Assembly (NCBI GenBank): GCA_002224055.1
Contig: AZLU01000003.1
Location: 502,073 to 566,072, forward strand
DNA: 64,000 nucleotides
Origin: Pezizomycotina sp. ARF18
Taxonomy: Eukaryota; Ascomycota
Direction of reading: 5' to 3'
The position numbers and the translations under genes are program-made. The notes under the pieces were generated by a model, which saw only the letters and a program-made list of their open reading frames with translations, searched no databases and was not told where the DNA came from. Positions 1 to 12,000 of this stretch are shown here, one piece after another. Position 1 is the first letter of the stretch, and every line of letters begins with the position of its first letter.

Positions 1-2721
1 TGCGCGTGGCTGTCGGAAGGATACGGTAGTTAGCACGGAAAGTGTGTACGAAATATAAGTTACATGCGGAACAGGGGAGAGTCAACGGAGCGGCATTTGT
101 GGAGAAAAGAAAACGGTCTCGTGGAGAGCGCCCAAAGAGCTGGGACTTACAGTACTAAATGCACTAATGGAGGCATCGTGGAATCGAATATCGAAGTGTG
201 TATATTAACCGAGGCGATATATGCAGCTATAATAGAAGGGCTTTCCCTCTCCTTTCTCGACGTAATTTGAACGGGATCAAAGAAAAGAAAGAAAATATAT
301 ATATGTATATATATAAATAAATCCCACGATGTCAGAAGCAAATAAGAAAAGAAGACAGGCACTCAGAAAGAAAATATATCGGAAGGCAAAAGAGGGGGCA
401 ATGGATGAAAATGGGAAGTATTTTCTTTAAAGGATCTAGAGCCATCGCAAAAATGTGCAGCGCAAAAAGCAGGCGACATCCCAAAAAGAAAAGAAAAAAA
501 TCCTTTTCGGAACGGAAGATCTTGGGAACCAGAAGAAAAGGGTAAATGCCACGAGGGGGTCAAGAGGGGGAAGGGGGGGGGGTAAGGGAGATTGACCAGA
601 TTCCCGCTCTGCGTGTTTTTTCTTGCCTCTGCGATGCGCTGCTTCTGTGGATATCTTCATTGTGTGCCTAGATAGTGGAGAATCGCGGTGCAGAGAAAAA
701 AAAGAGGAAAAACATGTACCAAAAAGCATATTAAAAAAGAACGAAAAAAGAGAGTTTTCACGACCTACATGCGATATGCACACTAAGACGGTCGCTGATC
801 CGGAGCTCTCCATAATAGCACGAATCATGCAAAGAAGGTCACCCCTGGAGGGATTTGCTTCTGCCCAATAGCCGCTAGTGGCGTTCGTTTTTAGAGGATC
901 TAGATCCTGCGATATCTCAAGCCCTCAAGCCTCCCCAGAAATTACGAATTTGGTCGCCGTACTCGATCAGGATGGTAAGGAGGGGGTGCAAATACGGAAA
1001 GAAGAAGAAATAGGGAAAAGTGGGCTGTTTAATGCAGCCGTGATAATATCAAAAGAGGATTTAGCAGGCATCGTTTCCCTCAATTCATCGGACCATTTGC
1101 TCTTCTGCGTTCCTGGGAATCCTGTGTAACGGGGACGAAAGGGGAAAATGTGGAAAAATTTGCGAAAAATTGTGGACGAAATGTGGAAAATTGGTGTGGA
1201 GTTCCCGGGGTATCGCCGGATTTCCAATAAGATTTTAAAAGTCCACCCTACTGCTTAGCGAGAAAAAAAGGGAAAGGAAAAAAAGGAAACGTAAAAAGGT
1301 CGCGATCTTGGTTCGAACATGGCGAATCGGTTAATCGAGAAGTTCTGAACGCCATTTCTCGCTCGGTTACCGTGAGCGAGGTGGCCGAAGAAGCGAAACA
1401 AAACCCTCAACACCGTCCCCGTCCGGCAATAATGGTCCCAAAGCCATCCTCAAAGAATTTAACACAGCTTGAGCCTTAAATGCAGCGGTGGAGTGGAATT
1501 TGGAAATAATGCTTGACCCCCCGGAGCGAGTAGGTGGTTTGAAATTTACCGCTCCGCTGCCAAGCCCCGTCGCTGCAAAAAAAAAAAAACGAAAACACCT
1601 TCAGCAGGTCCCAATTGGGTGGTCGGGTCTCCAACCACCAACAGGTAGCGGCACGTTCCCCCTTGCACGACAGCATGGCCAGCCCTGTAACACAAAAGAG
1701 CTGTACCATCTGCGATGTTCTAGGCAGCCTATCGAAGCTTGCCCCTGTGCGATGAAAGCAGGCCAAAGGCATCTTTGCCTTATCATCTTTGGGATTACAA
1801 GATCTAGAAAATCTCCGCGTGGAACGAAAGCAGTCGGGAAACGGCAAAACGGATACCTCTTTCGTTTCCCAAGATTCAGCTTTTCCACTCGGCCGGCGTA
1901 AAAAGGTGAAGTGGCGGGATAGAAAGCCGGCGGTATATCCCGAGATATTGGGAGAAGAAAGAACCTTTCAAAGCTGAATAGTAATCCCAGCACAAGGAGC
2001 AGGTTGTGGAAATGAAAGTCACAAAACGTGTTAGCTCCGTGGGAATGGGAAATAGAAATTTCGAAAAAGGTAAAAGTAACCTGGTGAGATTAAAACTCCA
2101 TGACAGTGGGAAGAGAGATGCCCGCAGCAAAGCGGGCTGCTAATCACTAATCCGTCGCTCCTCGCTCGGCGGGTCCGCGATTCCCGTACCACTTCCCCGA
2201 TGCTTCTGTAAGACTTGGCGCCAGAGCAGACCAGGGGCGATCATGATATCGTACGATCATACGATCTTTGGACGTCGTATTCATGAACCGTCCGTCGTAG
2301 AAGCCTTTAAGTATCTCGCAGAAGCTCGGTCTTTTTCCCTCAATTTGACTTCTGACCTTCCTTATCGGTATTTTAAATGCGTATGAGCAGAATCTGGCTC
2401 GATGACGTTGGGTGGCGTTATTATATACATGCAGGAAGTTTATGGGTTTATAGGGGGAAGAAATATTACTTTAGTGGTTGGTGGGGAAGGGAAACATGGC
2501 GAGCCTCCAAAACGGCAGCGCCCTGACAGTGAAGATCAATCGATAATAATTAATTTTTGCCATGCAAATTTATTTCCCCCGCAAAAAACACGCGGAACCT
2601 TCTTACCCCAACCACCACACTCACGATCGTGATATCGCTGTGACAGCATCATAAAGTACTACGGCGGCGGCGGCGGACAAAGGCTTGAGACCGTGCTGAC
2701 GGCAAACCCTGGATAATCACT
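1..2721. other. 5' flank without recognised gene
   Basis: Only short open frames on both strands and none with recognisable family features. It contains purine-rich stretches (for example 480-560, 1260-1300) and an A tract near 1577. I see no RNA gene, and promoter elements for the downstream asparaginase gene are not obvious. Confidence 0.5.
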
Positions 2722-4044
2722 ATGAAATCCTCATCGTCGGAACCAACGACGCAGGCCGCCCCCATCCGCCCCAGAATCGTCATCCACGGCGGCGCCGGTA
2801 ACGTTCGTACTCCACCTCCATCTCTAACATCTACAATATTCCTTACTCCTTACCTCGTGCCCAGCCTGCCCCGGACTCTCTCCCTAATTCACCAACTAAC
2901 ACCCTTCCCTAGATAACACGCAAATCCGTCCCGCCCGACTCCCGCGCCGAAATACCTCTCCGCCCTCTCCGCCATCCTCTGCGCCGTCCACCCGCACCTC
3001 CTCTCGGGCACTTACACCGCCCTCGACGCCGCCGTCGCCGCCGTCGTCCTCCTCGAAAACAACCCCCTCTTCAACGCCGGAAAGGGAGCCGTCTTCACCC
3101 TCGACGGCCGCAACGAGCTCGAAGCCTCCGTAATGGTCTCCCGCGGCGCTATAAAAAAGGTGCTGGCGTATTTTTACTCGAACACGTGAAGAACCCAATA
3201 CGACTCGCGAAGGAAGTTTTACTACGGGATAATACTGTTCCAGAGGAAGAGGGGGGCGGCACGAAGCATAATTGTATCAGCGGGAAGTACGCGGAGCAAC
3301 TGGCGGAGAGTTGGGGTCTGGAGATTGTGGAGACGGGATACTTTTGGACGAAGAAGCGGTGGGAGCAACATTTGCGCGGGTTAAAAGGGCGGAAGCCTTC
3401 CGTATTACCGCCGCCGTATGATGCGGACGGTGATGAGAAGGTCGATTTCGGCGTGGATTTGGAGATCGACTTAGACGAGTACCTCCCGCAGGGAACAGTA
3501 GGATGCGTCGCGCTCGATTCGACGGGTACGCTTGCTGTCGCGACGTCCACCGGCGGATTGACGAATAAACTCCCCGGTAGGATCGGGGATACACCCACTT
3601 TTGGCGCGGGGTTTTGGGCGGAAGAGTGGACGGAGCGTGTCGCTCAGCGCGGCCTACGGTTGTCGCTCTGGAATTGCCTGCGTGTGCTACGCGGTAAGAA
3701 AACGAGGAAGGAATATAAGGAAAGAAGAGGGCCGTTGCGATAAGCGGTACGGGAAATGGTGACATGTTCCTGCGCACGTGCGCATGCCACAGTATTGCGA
3801 GCTTGTGTAAGATAGGGGGAAAGACGCTGAAGGATGCGTCGAAAGAGATTGCGGGTGTGGATGGTGAGATGGATCGGGAAGGGAGGAGAGGTCCGATCCG
3901 CTGGGTGGAGAAGCGGGAGTTATTGGAATTGATGAGAGTGGGAATGTGGTCATGGCGATGAATTCTGGCGGTATGTTTAGAGGCACGTCGATGAGAAAGG
4001 AAGGATACTGGTGGGTGCATTTAGGGATGAGGAGATGGAAGTGA
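2722..4044 (+). CDS. Isoaspartyl peptidase / L-asparaginase (Ntn hydrolase)
   Basis: Plant-type asparaginase/taspase-family enzyme that hydrolyses L-asparagine and isoaspartyl dipeptides after autocleavage at a threonine. The sequence begins with IVIHGGAGN, typical of the N-terminus. Further on it has GTVGCVALDSTGTLAVATST, where the Thr of GTVG is the expected nucleophile and new N-terminus, then GGLTNKLPGRIGDTP and SGTGNGD-like and NSGGMF segments. Introns are likely after the first exon (about 2798-2914) and around 3688-3741 (GTAAG...AG). The frame breaks at about 2951 (GAAATA), at the A run 3153-3158 and near 3865. Both sides of each break match the family, so the protein was probably contiguous. 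The start is the ATG just before the conserved N-terminus. It converges with the transporter gene downstream. Family assignment is secure; intactness is not. Confidence 0.87.
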
Positions 4045-4301
4045 GAGATCCGTGCTAACGTAGCACGGAGACGGTTGTATGAGTACACGGTGGCGGTATG
4101 TCTTGAGTAAGGAAGTATGTTCTGCAAACTATACCGTCCTCTCGTGTTTTATGTGAGTGTCATGCACCACATGTTCAAATATCCATGCAATATCGAGGCG
4201 TATTGTAAAATTTCGTGATTGAAATAGCTCTATTAAAGCAATAACACTGTGTACAAAATTGTAGAAAATGGTATGCAAAAAGGTAGCAATCAAGAATCAA
4301 C

Positions 4302-6331
4302 TCATACGAAGAACAGCACTTTTCCGGGGGTGCATGAGAGTGGGTCATCTATCGGACGCCCTTTCATCGTCCCACCAATTATCCCCAGCATCTGCTCCGC
4401 CAAAACCACCCCCACCGCTACTATCCCTTCCATCCCTAGATAGATCGCGAGCGCGAACCCATACGCCGCGTCGTCAACGTGCTTGCCCCTCGCGAGCTCC
4501 GCTTTCCTCCCGTTCAAATACCAGATACTAGCGCCCCAGCACATCCACACGCCGACCCAATTCCAGCTCTGCAAATGAAAATGGCTCAAGAAGACAGTCT
4601 GCAGCGCCTCCCTCGGCGCCGACGCTACAATCGCCGTCAGCGGACTAGTGCACCGTACCAGCGCCAGCGTACTCGCGAAAACACCGAAGCTGAGTAATCC
4701 GATATCGCGAGCATCAGCCAGAAGAAGTGCGCGTCGAGGAAGTAGCACGTCCGCCACACGTTAAACGCCGCTCCGGAAACGATGGAGAAGGGGATCATGA
4801 ACATGAGAGATAGTATGGTGATGTAATTTAGCAACCGCCAAGATCCGCGACGACGATCGATACCTGATAATGCGTGCGGGGACAGTACGACGGTTGTGGA
4901 TGAAGATGTTGATGTTCCGTTTAGGTTTTTGAGCATTAAGTTGTACGAGCGGAGTAGAAGAAATGGTAGAGAGCGACGAAGACGGAGCTGATGATGCCGC
5001 AGATGAAACCCTCGGCGACGAAGCGGACACCGAACTGCAGGGATGCCATGAAGAGGCAGAACGTCATCGTTAGGCCGGAGGAAAGCGTCGAGACGGAGAG
5101 CGTGCGACCTTGCAGGAAGGCTGTAAATACGAGAGCCCAGGGGAGCGTTAGGATGCGGGAGAGCTGGTATACGGGGAGGCGAGCGTAGCTAGAAGGTATT
5201 TCATTAGCTAACAAGAATAAAGGGAAGGTTGCGGTTGCCTTACGTCAAGGAAAGGTTAGAGAATAGGATCTTCAGCGTGAAAACAAAAGCGACGAGTAGG
5301 AATTGCTTCGCGGTCTTCCACTCGAACTCGAAGACGCTGCGCGGGTACCCCAGCCGCACCCAGCCCTCTTTGTGCGCGATTGCGGCGTCGGAGGCGCAAC
5401 GAGGAAGCCGAGGCGGAAGTACGATAGCGGCCTCTGGAGGATGCGCGATAGGTACACGGCGATGAAGAACCAGCATTGCGTGAGGAGGAGTTGTATTACT
5501 GTCACGACGATCGGGTAGTTGAACCTAAACGAATGTTAGCACTGAAATAATGCGTATGAGGACTTTTTTTCGTAGCTAGATCGTACTTGTATACGCCAGC
5601 TGTATGAAATTGATTTTTGTTAGCAATTGAAACCTTTGAGCCGGTGAAATGGTAGCAACTTACTCCATAATAAAATATGCTGCTGTATGACCATCCCAAG
5701 CCCCGAGCTCATGTTCAGCAACACGATAAAGCCAACGTAGACCTTCCACCTCCGTTCCGCCGTCCACCCTTGACCAAACGCAATCTTTGGACCAGAAAAC
5801 CTTTTCGACGCCGAGGAGCCGCCGTTATTACCGGCGAGCGGTAGCACCGGCGCATTCCTGTTCTGCGGCGACTTTAACGTTCCGCCGCCGTCGTCATCCT
5901 CGTGGTGCCATGCTGGTATCTCCCTCTCCGGCGAAATGCACGGCCCTGCTGCCGACCTCTGCATCGGTCCCGTCGCTCCGTCGTCGCGGTCGGATATGAA
6001 CGGGTCGCTGGATTTCAGGCTGGACGCCGACGGCGAGTGCGACCGGGAATTGCTGTAGTTGGCGCTCGCGTATGCCGACGGCGGTGGAAAATCGTGCTCG
6101 AGGCCGTCGATCGAAGCCGAGCGGGTGTGGCTGTGGTTGGGAGCGTTGGGGGATGACGAAGAAGCGTCCGAATTGAACCTGGGAAGAATCGCCGCAGCCT
6201 CGCTGGATGAAGCTTTGATCGTGTTTCCTATCTCTCGGAGGTTCAGGAGGATGGAGGAAGGGAGAAGTCGAAGGGTTCACATTCTGGCCGAGGTTCGATT
6301 TGAAGATCCTGTTGCCTGAGGAGCGGTGCAT
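4302..6331 (-). CDS. TPT/SLC35-family transporter (nucleotide-sugar-transporter-like)
   Basis: Multi-pass membrane protein of the triose-phosphate transporter superfamily, resembling fungal GDP-fucose-transporter-like proteins that work in Golgi/ER membranes; the substrate is unknown. Visible parts: a Ser-rich N-terminus of about 150 residues, KVYVGFIVLLNMSSGLGM (TM1), FNYPIVVTVIQLLLTQC (TM2), YARLPVYQLSRILTLPWALV, VRFVAEGFICGIISSVFVAL, and the diagnostic C-terminal CTSPLTAIVASAPREALQT with a final NGRK. Exons by splice signals: 6331-5664, a 13-nt microexon 5599-5587, 5524-5244, and 5188-4302. Introns are 55-64 nt with CTAAC-like branch sites. Frames shift near 6260, 5390, 4935 and 4697, while similarity continues across each break. 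The first-exon start is uncertain because of the 6260 break. The tail after NGRK is hydrophobic and atypical. Confidence 0.72.
5587..5599 (-). other. 13-nt microexon of the TPT transporter
   Basis: This exon completes the reading frame as ...LLW-TGVYK-FNYP..., restoring a typical end of TM1 and start of TM2. The upstream intron is 5663-5600 (GTAAGT...CATACAG) and the downstream intron 5586-5525 (GTACGA...TTTAG). Both carry GCTAAC branch-like motifs. Skipping the exon shifts the frame. Confidence 0.65.
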
Positions 6332-7598
6332 TGCTGCGGCTGGACGTGTCCTTTTGGGGGAGGCTTTAAGTTGAAAATGAAAATTTTGAGGTTAAGCTTC
6401 GCAAGTTTGAACGTGAAGGCGGCGCAGCGTTCTTCTCCTACATGGGGGAGGTGGATCGGCGAATGCTAATGCCGATAGGAGTGCCTACGAAAATGACAGC
6501 TGCTCTTCAACTTAGGATAGAAGGAATATAATAATAATAATATAGCAGATAATGGTGCTGCTAATAGTTAGAAGATAGCGTGAAGGAAGGGAAAAGGGGA
6601 TGATGAAAATGACACGATGGTCAAGGAAGAAGATGGATAGATCATAGGGATGACAGCAGGTTGTGAACAGGGGGAGATTAAAATGATTCAAAAGGCTGTT
6701 ATCAGAAATTAATATAATAATTACTGATAGCCTTCTCAGCCTGCAATCCCTTTAAAAATTCACTCTCGGATCTCGGGCGGAACGGAACAATAATAATAAA
6801 TAGCTTCTCGAAGAAAAATAAATACTTCAAGTATATACCTGACAGTAAGAGAAAAATATATATATAAATAAAATAAAATAAATAAAATAAAATAAATAAA
6901 ATAAAATAAAATAAAATAAATAAAATAAAATAATAAAATAAAATAAATAAAATAAAATAAATAAATAAAATAAAATAAATAAATAAAATAAAATAAAATA
7001 AATAAAATAAAATAAAATAAAATAAAATAAATAAATAAAATAAAATAAAATAAAATAAGATAAATAAGCTAAATAAGATAAATAAGATAAATAAGATAAA
7101 TAAGATAAAATAAAGCAAAGCCACCGGATTAACGCTTGAAAATCATCATGATGTCTCGGGAGATTTAGATATCCAAATAGCTAATCAGGTAAAGGTATGT
7201 CAATATTCATTTTTCGTATATTGACAACCTGTTTAGTTGAATGAGCTGTCAGTAGTATAAAATTTAAAGCTACTGGAAACTTATATTAGAGGGTCCTATT
7301 ATAGTATAGTTTATCTGTTGATATTTCAAAATTATCATCGTCATGGCCGCAAGATTTTACGGAATTGGTTCGAGGCGACCGGAATAGTGATATTATTATA
7401 TTCACCCAGAGGTCTGTATTAAATAGTAGCTATAATTTGCGAAGCCTCATGGCCTCATCGCCACGGTTTCTTTTCTTACCTAGTGCTCAAACTTGGGAGT
7501 ATCGTCCCAGAAGATGTTAACTACTTAATTAATGTACCATTTTTGATCTTTCCCCAACTTTCTGGCGAGTGCAAGCCGCAGATTATTATCTTTGTCGA
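6332..7598. other. Intergenic region with simple repeat
   Basis: No gene seen. It contains AATAATAAT runs near 6525-6540 and the long (TAAAA)n-type satellite annotated separately. Confidence 0.5.
6867..7114. repeat. (TAAAA)n/(TAAA)n simple repeat
   Basis: About 250 bp of interrupted AAATA/AAATAAATA units, turning into AGATAAATA units at the right end. The long Phe/Ile/Leu-only frame on the opposite strand is a by-product of this repeat. Confidence 0.95.
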
Positions 7599-9061
7599 TC
7601 AGTGTGTCCGAACCAAGATCAACACGAGGACCAAGCCCATCTCTTTGTTGAAGGGCCTGATACCCGAGTTTCTGTAAACTCTTATCATTTCATCGTCGGC
7701 TCCCCGATCGAGGGCCCGACAGGACCCTCTGCACAAGCGTTTAACACGCATGACACCATCATGAAGGAGCCCACGAATTTCGTGAACCCTCTCTGCAATC
7801 GTTGGGGCCAAAGTCACCTTCATGATGGGTCGGAGTATTCGTGGAGTTTAATAATTCCTTGATCAATGTCGTATGCTCCGTCAGAGAATTGAAAACAGAG
7901 CGCTTTTGCCAGAGCGCTTTTGCCAGAGCGCCTTCTTGCAAAGTCCACAGCCTACGGTTCCAGCGGACGAGATTATCAACATCAGGGTTTCGTAGTCTGG
8001 CAAGTCTGTGACGCTTCTGGATAACAACCAAGAGTCCAGCACCAGTACGGCCGTTGCGTTTTGGTAGGTATCTCGCATCATTGAAATCGCGAGCTCCTGA
8101 GCTTCGTTTTCCCCAGCGACGTCAGGAGGGCAATCAATTGTATCGACCCAGAACAACACGATATCGCGAGCTTTGCCGAGCAGGTTTCAAGCCATATTGC
8201 TGAGCCGGAATATCTGGCAGCGGGCAAGGCACTCCTTTGCACGTTTCCCAAACCATCGGACCATACATGTGATATCGCAACGTAAGAGTGACTGGAATCA
8301 GGCTCGGAGGGGATGAGAATTAGGTTTGGATCGTTGTGATTCTCATCTATGGACATTATGAGCGGAATGCTACCGCTTTTGAGAATCTCGAGGACTTCAC
8401 TTGGGTCCGCTACCATCTCAAAGCAGCTTAATTCGTCGCAGCCGTCGACGTGCTTAGTGTTGTAGGTTTCGTCGTTGAGTGTGAAAAACCCGCATTTTCT
8501 GGTTGAACAGAGCGTCTCTGATGTAAGTGTTGGTCGCGTGGACAGTCTATCTAATGCCACGGCGGACTTTTGGCAGACATCTCTCGTAGAACGAACTCGT
8601 ATCATCCGATGATGTCTTTCAGGGTGGGGCCTTTCGATGCCGCTTAGAAAATAAACGGAGGCCGAGTTTGTTCGGTGGCAGAAGAACGACAAGTCAGACG
8701 GACACCACCCATCCTCTCTCATAACGCGGGAGAGAGGGCTGTCATGAGTGCGCACAAGGCCTCTAGAGCCGAATAGAGCAAAAGGTATTTTACCAGCGAC
8801 AAGGCGACCACTGGAAATGCAGTACTCCATAATAATCTCAATGATGAACGAGGTCGCCATCGCGCTGTACGGATCTCGCGGATCAAGAGGATCGCATGTT
8901 GTCATATAGGAAATCAGGCTGAATCGTATATCCTTATCATAATCCACTACCCGATGCATGTATAACCTCCGTGTAAAGCGGGAATGGTTGATAACATCTT
9001 GACGAGCAATGAAACCCTCTCGTGGCTGTACATACGTAAAACGGGTTGTTTCTGAAGCCAT
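7599..9061 (-). CDS. HET-domain (heterokaryon incompatibility) protein
   Basis: HET proteins trigger cell death when genetically different hyphae fuse. The domain starts at SYVAISHVWSDGLGN (around 8250-8310), continues with FWVDTIDCP and LAISMMRDTYQNATAVLVLD (about 8040-8160), then RRLWTLQEGALAK (about 7920-7960), in the expected order. The roughly 250-residue N-terminal part contains several Cys/His and a segment around KCGFFTL but no named motif. The ATG at 9061 is the first good start; an open frame extends to about 9192. The frame breaks near 8220, 7990 and 7780. The C-terminal half is short compared with typical HET proteins of 600-700 residues, and the last segment has no family features, so it may be a degenerating copy. 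A 14-nt tandem duplication lies in the TLQEG region. Confidence 0.8.
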
Positions 9062-12000
9062 TGCTTCAATATCCGTGCATCGAGCACTCGCCCACCCTTT
9101 TGCCTTGTTTTGAGAACTCTGCGACTTAGACGTGCTTTCCGAATACTATAGCTATCGGTCCGAGATTCTTGTTGGTGGGATACATTTTGCATATTCTGCA
9201 AGAGCCACTCTTGGCGCCACGTATCAAACTTGTATCTTAGTTATTTCGGTACAACCACTTTAAGCAATTTAACCTGAGACTCAAGCGGTTCATGATCGCA
9301 TTTCGGGTAGGCGCGCGGTAAGGATACGTACCCAAGCGAGAAAAGTACAAGTTCGGTACGTCTAAGAGGCTAGTGACAGTGGCTCCCGCAGAATTATTTC
9401 TATCGTGATCAATACATACTGGAGGCTAGTGAGAACTCGAACAAATCGTGATGCCGATCAACCCGCTCAGACCATTCGAGGCTCCACGAATAGATTGTCA
9501 GCCGTACAACCGTGCCTTACAGACTTTTTGGTGCGCTTCCGTGAACTTTAAATTCACTCCGCCGCAAGATATCCTTGATAGTAAATTTTATTAGGTGAAA
9601 TTGCAAGGCATCATTGTATCCGATTTCACATTCCGAGCGTAAGCGGGGGATCTAAAAATTCCCAGCGGGAGCCAATACTCACCATGGTGGCAGGGGAGTG
9701 GAGCTCCTGCGGAACAGTTCTACCTCTGCCTATTTCGCGGTAGCACCTGTCTTAATTTTGATAAATAGATGTGCCTTAGAAACCAAACCATGAATAAATA
9801 TATTCCCAATGTATCGATGCATCGTTAAACGACCACGAGACGATCGCGTCAACGGTTTATCGTTTAATCACCTATCGTTATTGATAGTAAATATACGATT
9901 TAAAGCCTACCTCTCGAGGCGCCGCCTCCAGACGAGTGGGTCCATGATGATAATGAGGAATGAACGGATCGGTTTGGGGCTTGTATTATTATTACACCAA
10001 GACGTCTTTTTTTGAATTTCAATAATACCATGACATGTACTTTTTTTTGTTTTATTTTTAATTTTATTTTGTAAAATTGAACCATGGAGAAATTCCCAGT
10101 ATCTATCCAACCAATAATGATTCTTGACGGCGATGGAACCTTCAGATAGATAGTCCCGCAACGCAAAAAAAAAAAAAAAAATTTCTATCTTGTTGATATA
10201 GCGGCGCAAAAACGCTTTCCTGGAGGGAAAGTTATATTCGCATCGTAGATAAGGCAAGTATCTGTAGTAGCTCTTGCGGTCTAGAAACGATCGAAATGAA
10301 TGGTTTACGCTGTGTTAAGGATTTACATGTATACATGCGAGGATGGGAGAGCCACATAGCTGGATCGATATCTACCGAGCTATTTTACTCTTCCTGATTT
10401 GAGGTAGCGAGCATTTTTTTTCCCTTTCTTTCTTTCTTTCTTTCTTTTTTCCCCAATGTTAGAAGGCTTTTTGGACAACGCAGTACTGACGCTTGTCACA
10501 AACAACAACCAACAGCCAAATGCTGGTAAAAGTGATTCGCTCTAGTTAAGATGAGGGGTGTCAGCTTGAATCTGACAGACTCAGTAGTCGCATTTAATTA
10601 TTCAGCACAAAGGGGAACAGACAAAAGGGCTATTCTCACGCCTCAAATTCGCTTCCCGTCCAAATCGCCTACTAGAATGCAGTGGTGGATAGCTAACGGG
10701 AATACAAAACCAATTTTCTAATGCTTATAGGCACGGAAAGTAGAAAGGATATATATATATATATTATGACTCGGAGTATGGTCACCCCCGACGAGACTTG
10801 ATCGTGCCAGACAGATGGATCCTAGGATCTATTATGATAGCGAGTTATTTTTGAAACGGGTTCCACAAACCTTATATTTCAATTTTTACTAAATGGCTTT
10901 TCAAAGACGCCATAGCATAAACACTAAAAAACCTCCGTATCACAACCACATCTCGGTCGATATCTCGAAGACACTTACGAGAGTATTCGGCTTCGCGAAT
11001 TCCGTTGTGGCAAATAGAGTATCAGCGGCAATATCGATCGTACCATATCATACCTTTATTGAAGTGAAGAAGGTAGAATGACGTAGTTTTTTTTAATAAA
11101 AACCAACACCAATATATTGTGAGCGACGACAAACGTTTTAAAAACGAATCAACGACGCGGTTACTCGCTTTCCAAATCTATGATATGTCGCGCTTGGGTT
11201 CCCCGTCTGATAGAATGTTCACGTAAAACCGAGAAGAATTGAGCACGAAGTACTCGCCGGGGGTATATTAAACAAAAAAAAAATTGAAAAAGAAAAAAAA
11301 AAAAAAAAAAGACACCTCAGCTTCCGTTTTTAACGTTGCATGGCATAAAGGGGAGTCGGTAATGCATAGGTGTTTTAATATGAAGCGAAGGCAGCGTACG
11401 AAACGTCTCGGGCCGGAATATAGTACGCTCACGAACGCATGAGCGTTTAGCTATTCGTAAATTACAGCGCATAGTGACTCTCGTCCACATTGGAGAGGGA
11501 ATGAAGTCCTTTCCAACAAATCATATAAATATAGAACGGCGCCGCTATTAGGACCACCTAACTCACCTCTATATTAGAGATTTGAACCGTGTCCACGAGC
11601 CATAGCAATATACAGTCTCCTAACGTCCAAAATTTCTTTTGGACCGAACAATACGGCATATTTGAAACTTCTAATAGGTCTACTTCTATAAAGCAAACCT
11701 GGAAGCTGCCAGCGCCGCGATATTAGAACAGATATTAGAACGGAATCATTCCTATTAGGTAAATAGTCACTATGATTCACACGGCTCGACGGATCATATC
11801 TATCGTAGCTCGAAGGTGCACTATCCGGATCAAGTATAAACTCTTAATCAACGGTTTTTGACTTCGGCGCTCCCGGTTGGATGACAAGAAAGGGTCCACG
11901 TATATACTTCCTGATCGAGATTTAACCAGTGGCTTGGGATATTTGAAGAGTCTATTAGCCCTTCGTCAAACGACCGCATTTTCTAAAAAGCGACAAATCT

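Noticed and set aside
6702-7124. 140-codon minus-strand frame of Leu/Phe/Ile/Tyr only
   Set aside because: It is the translation of the (TAAAA)n simple repeat.
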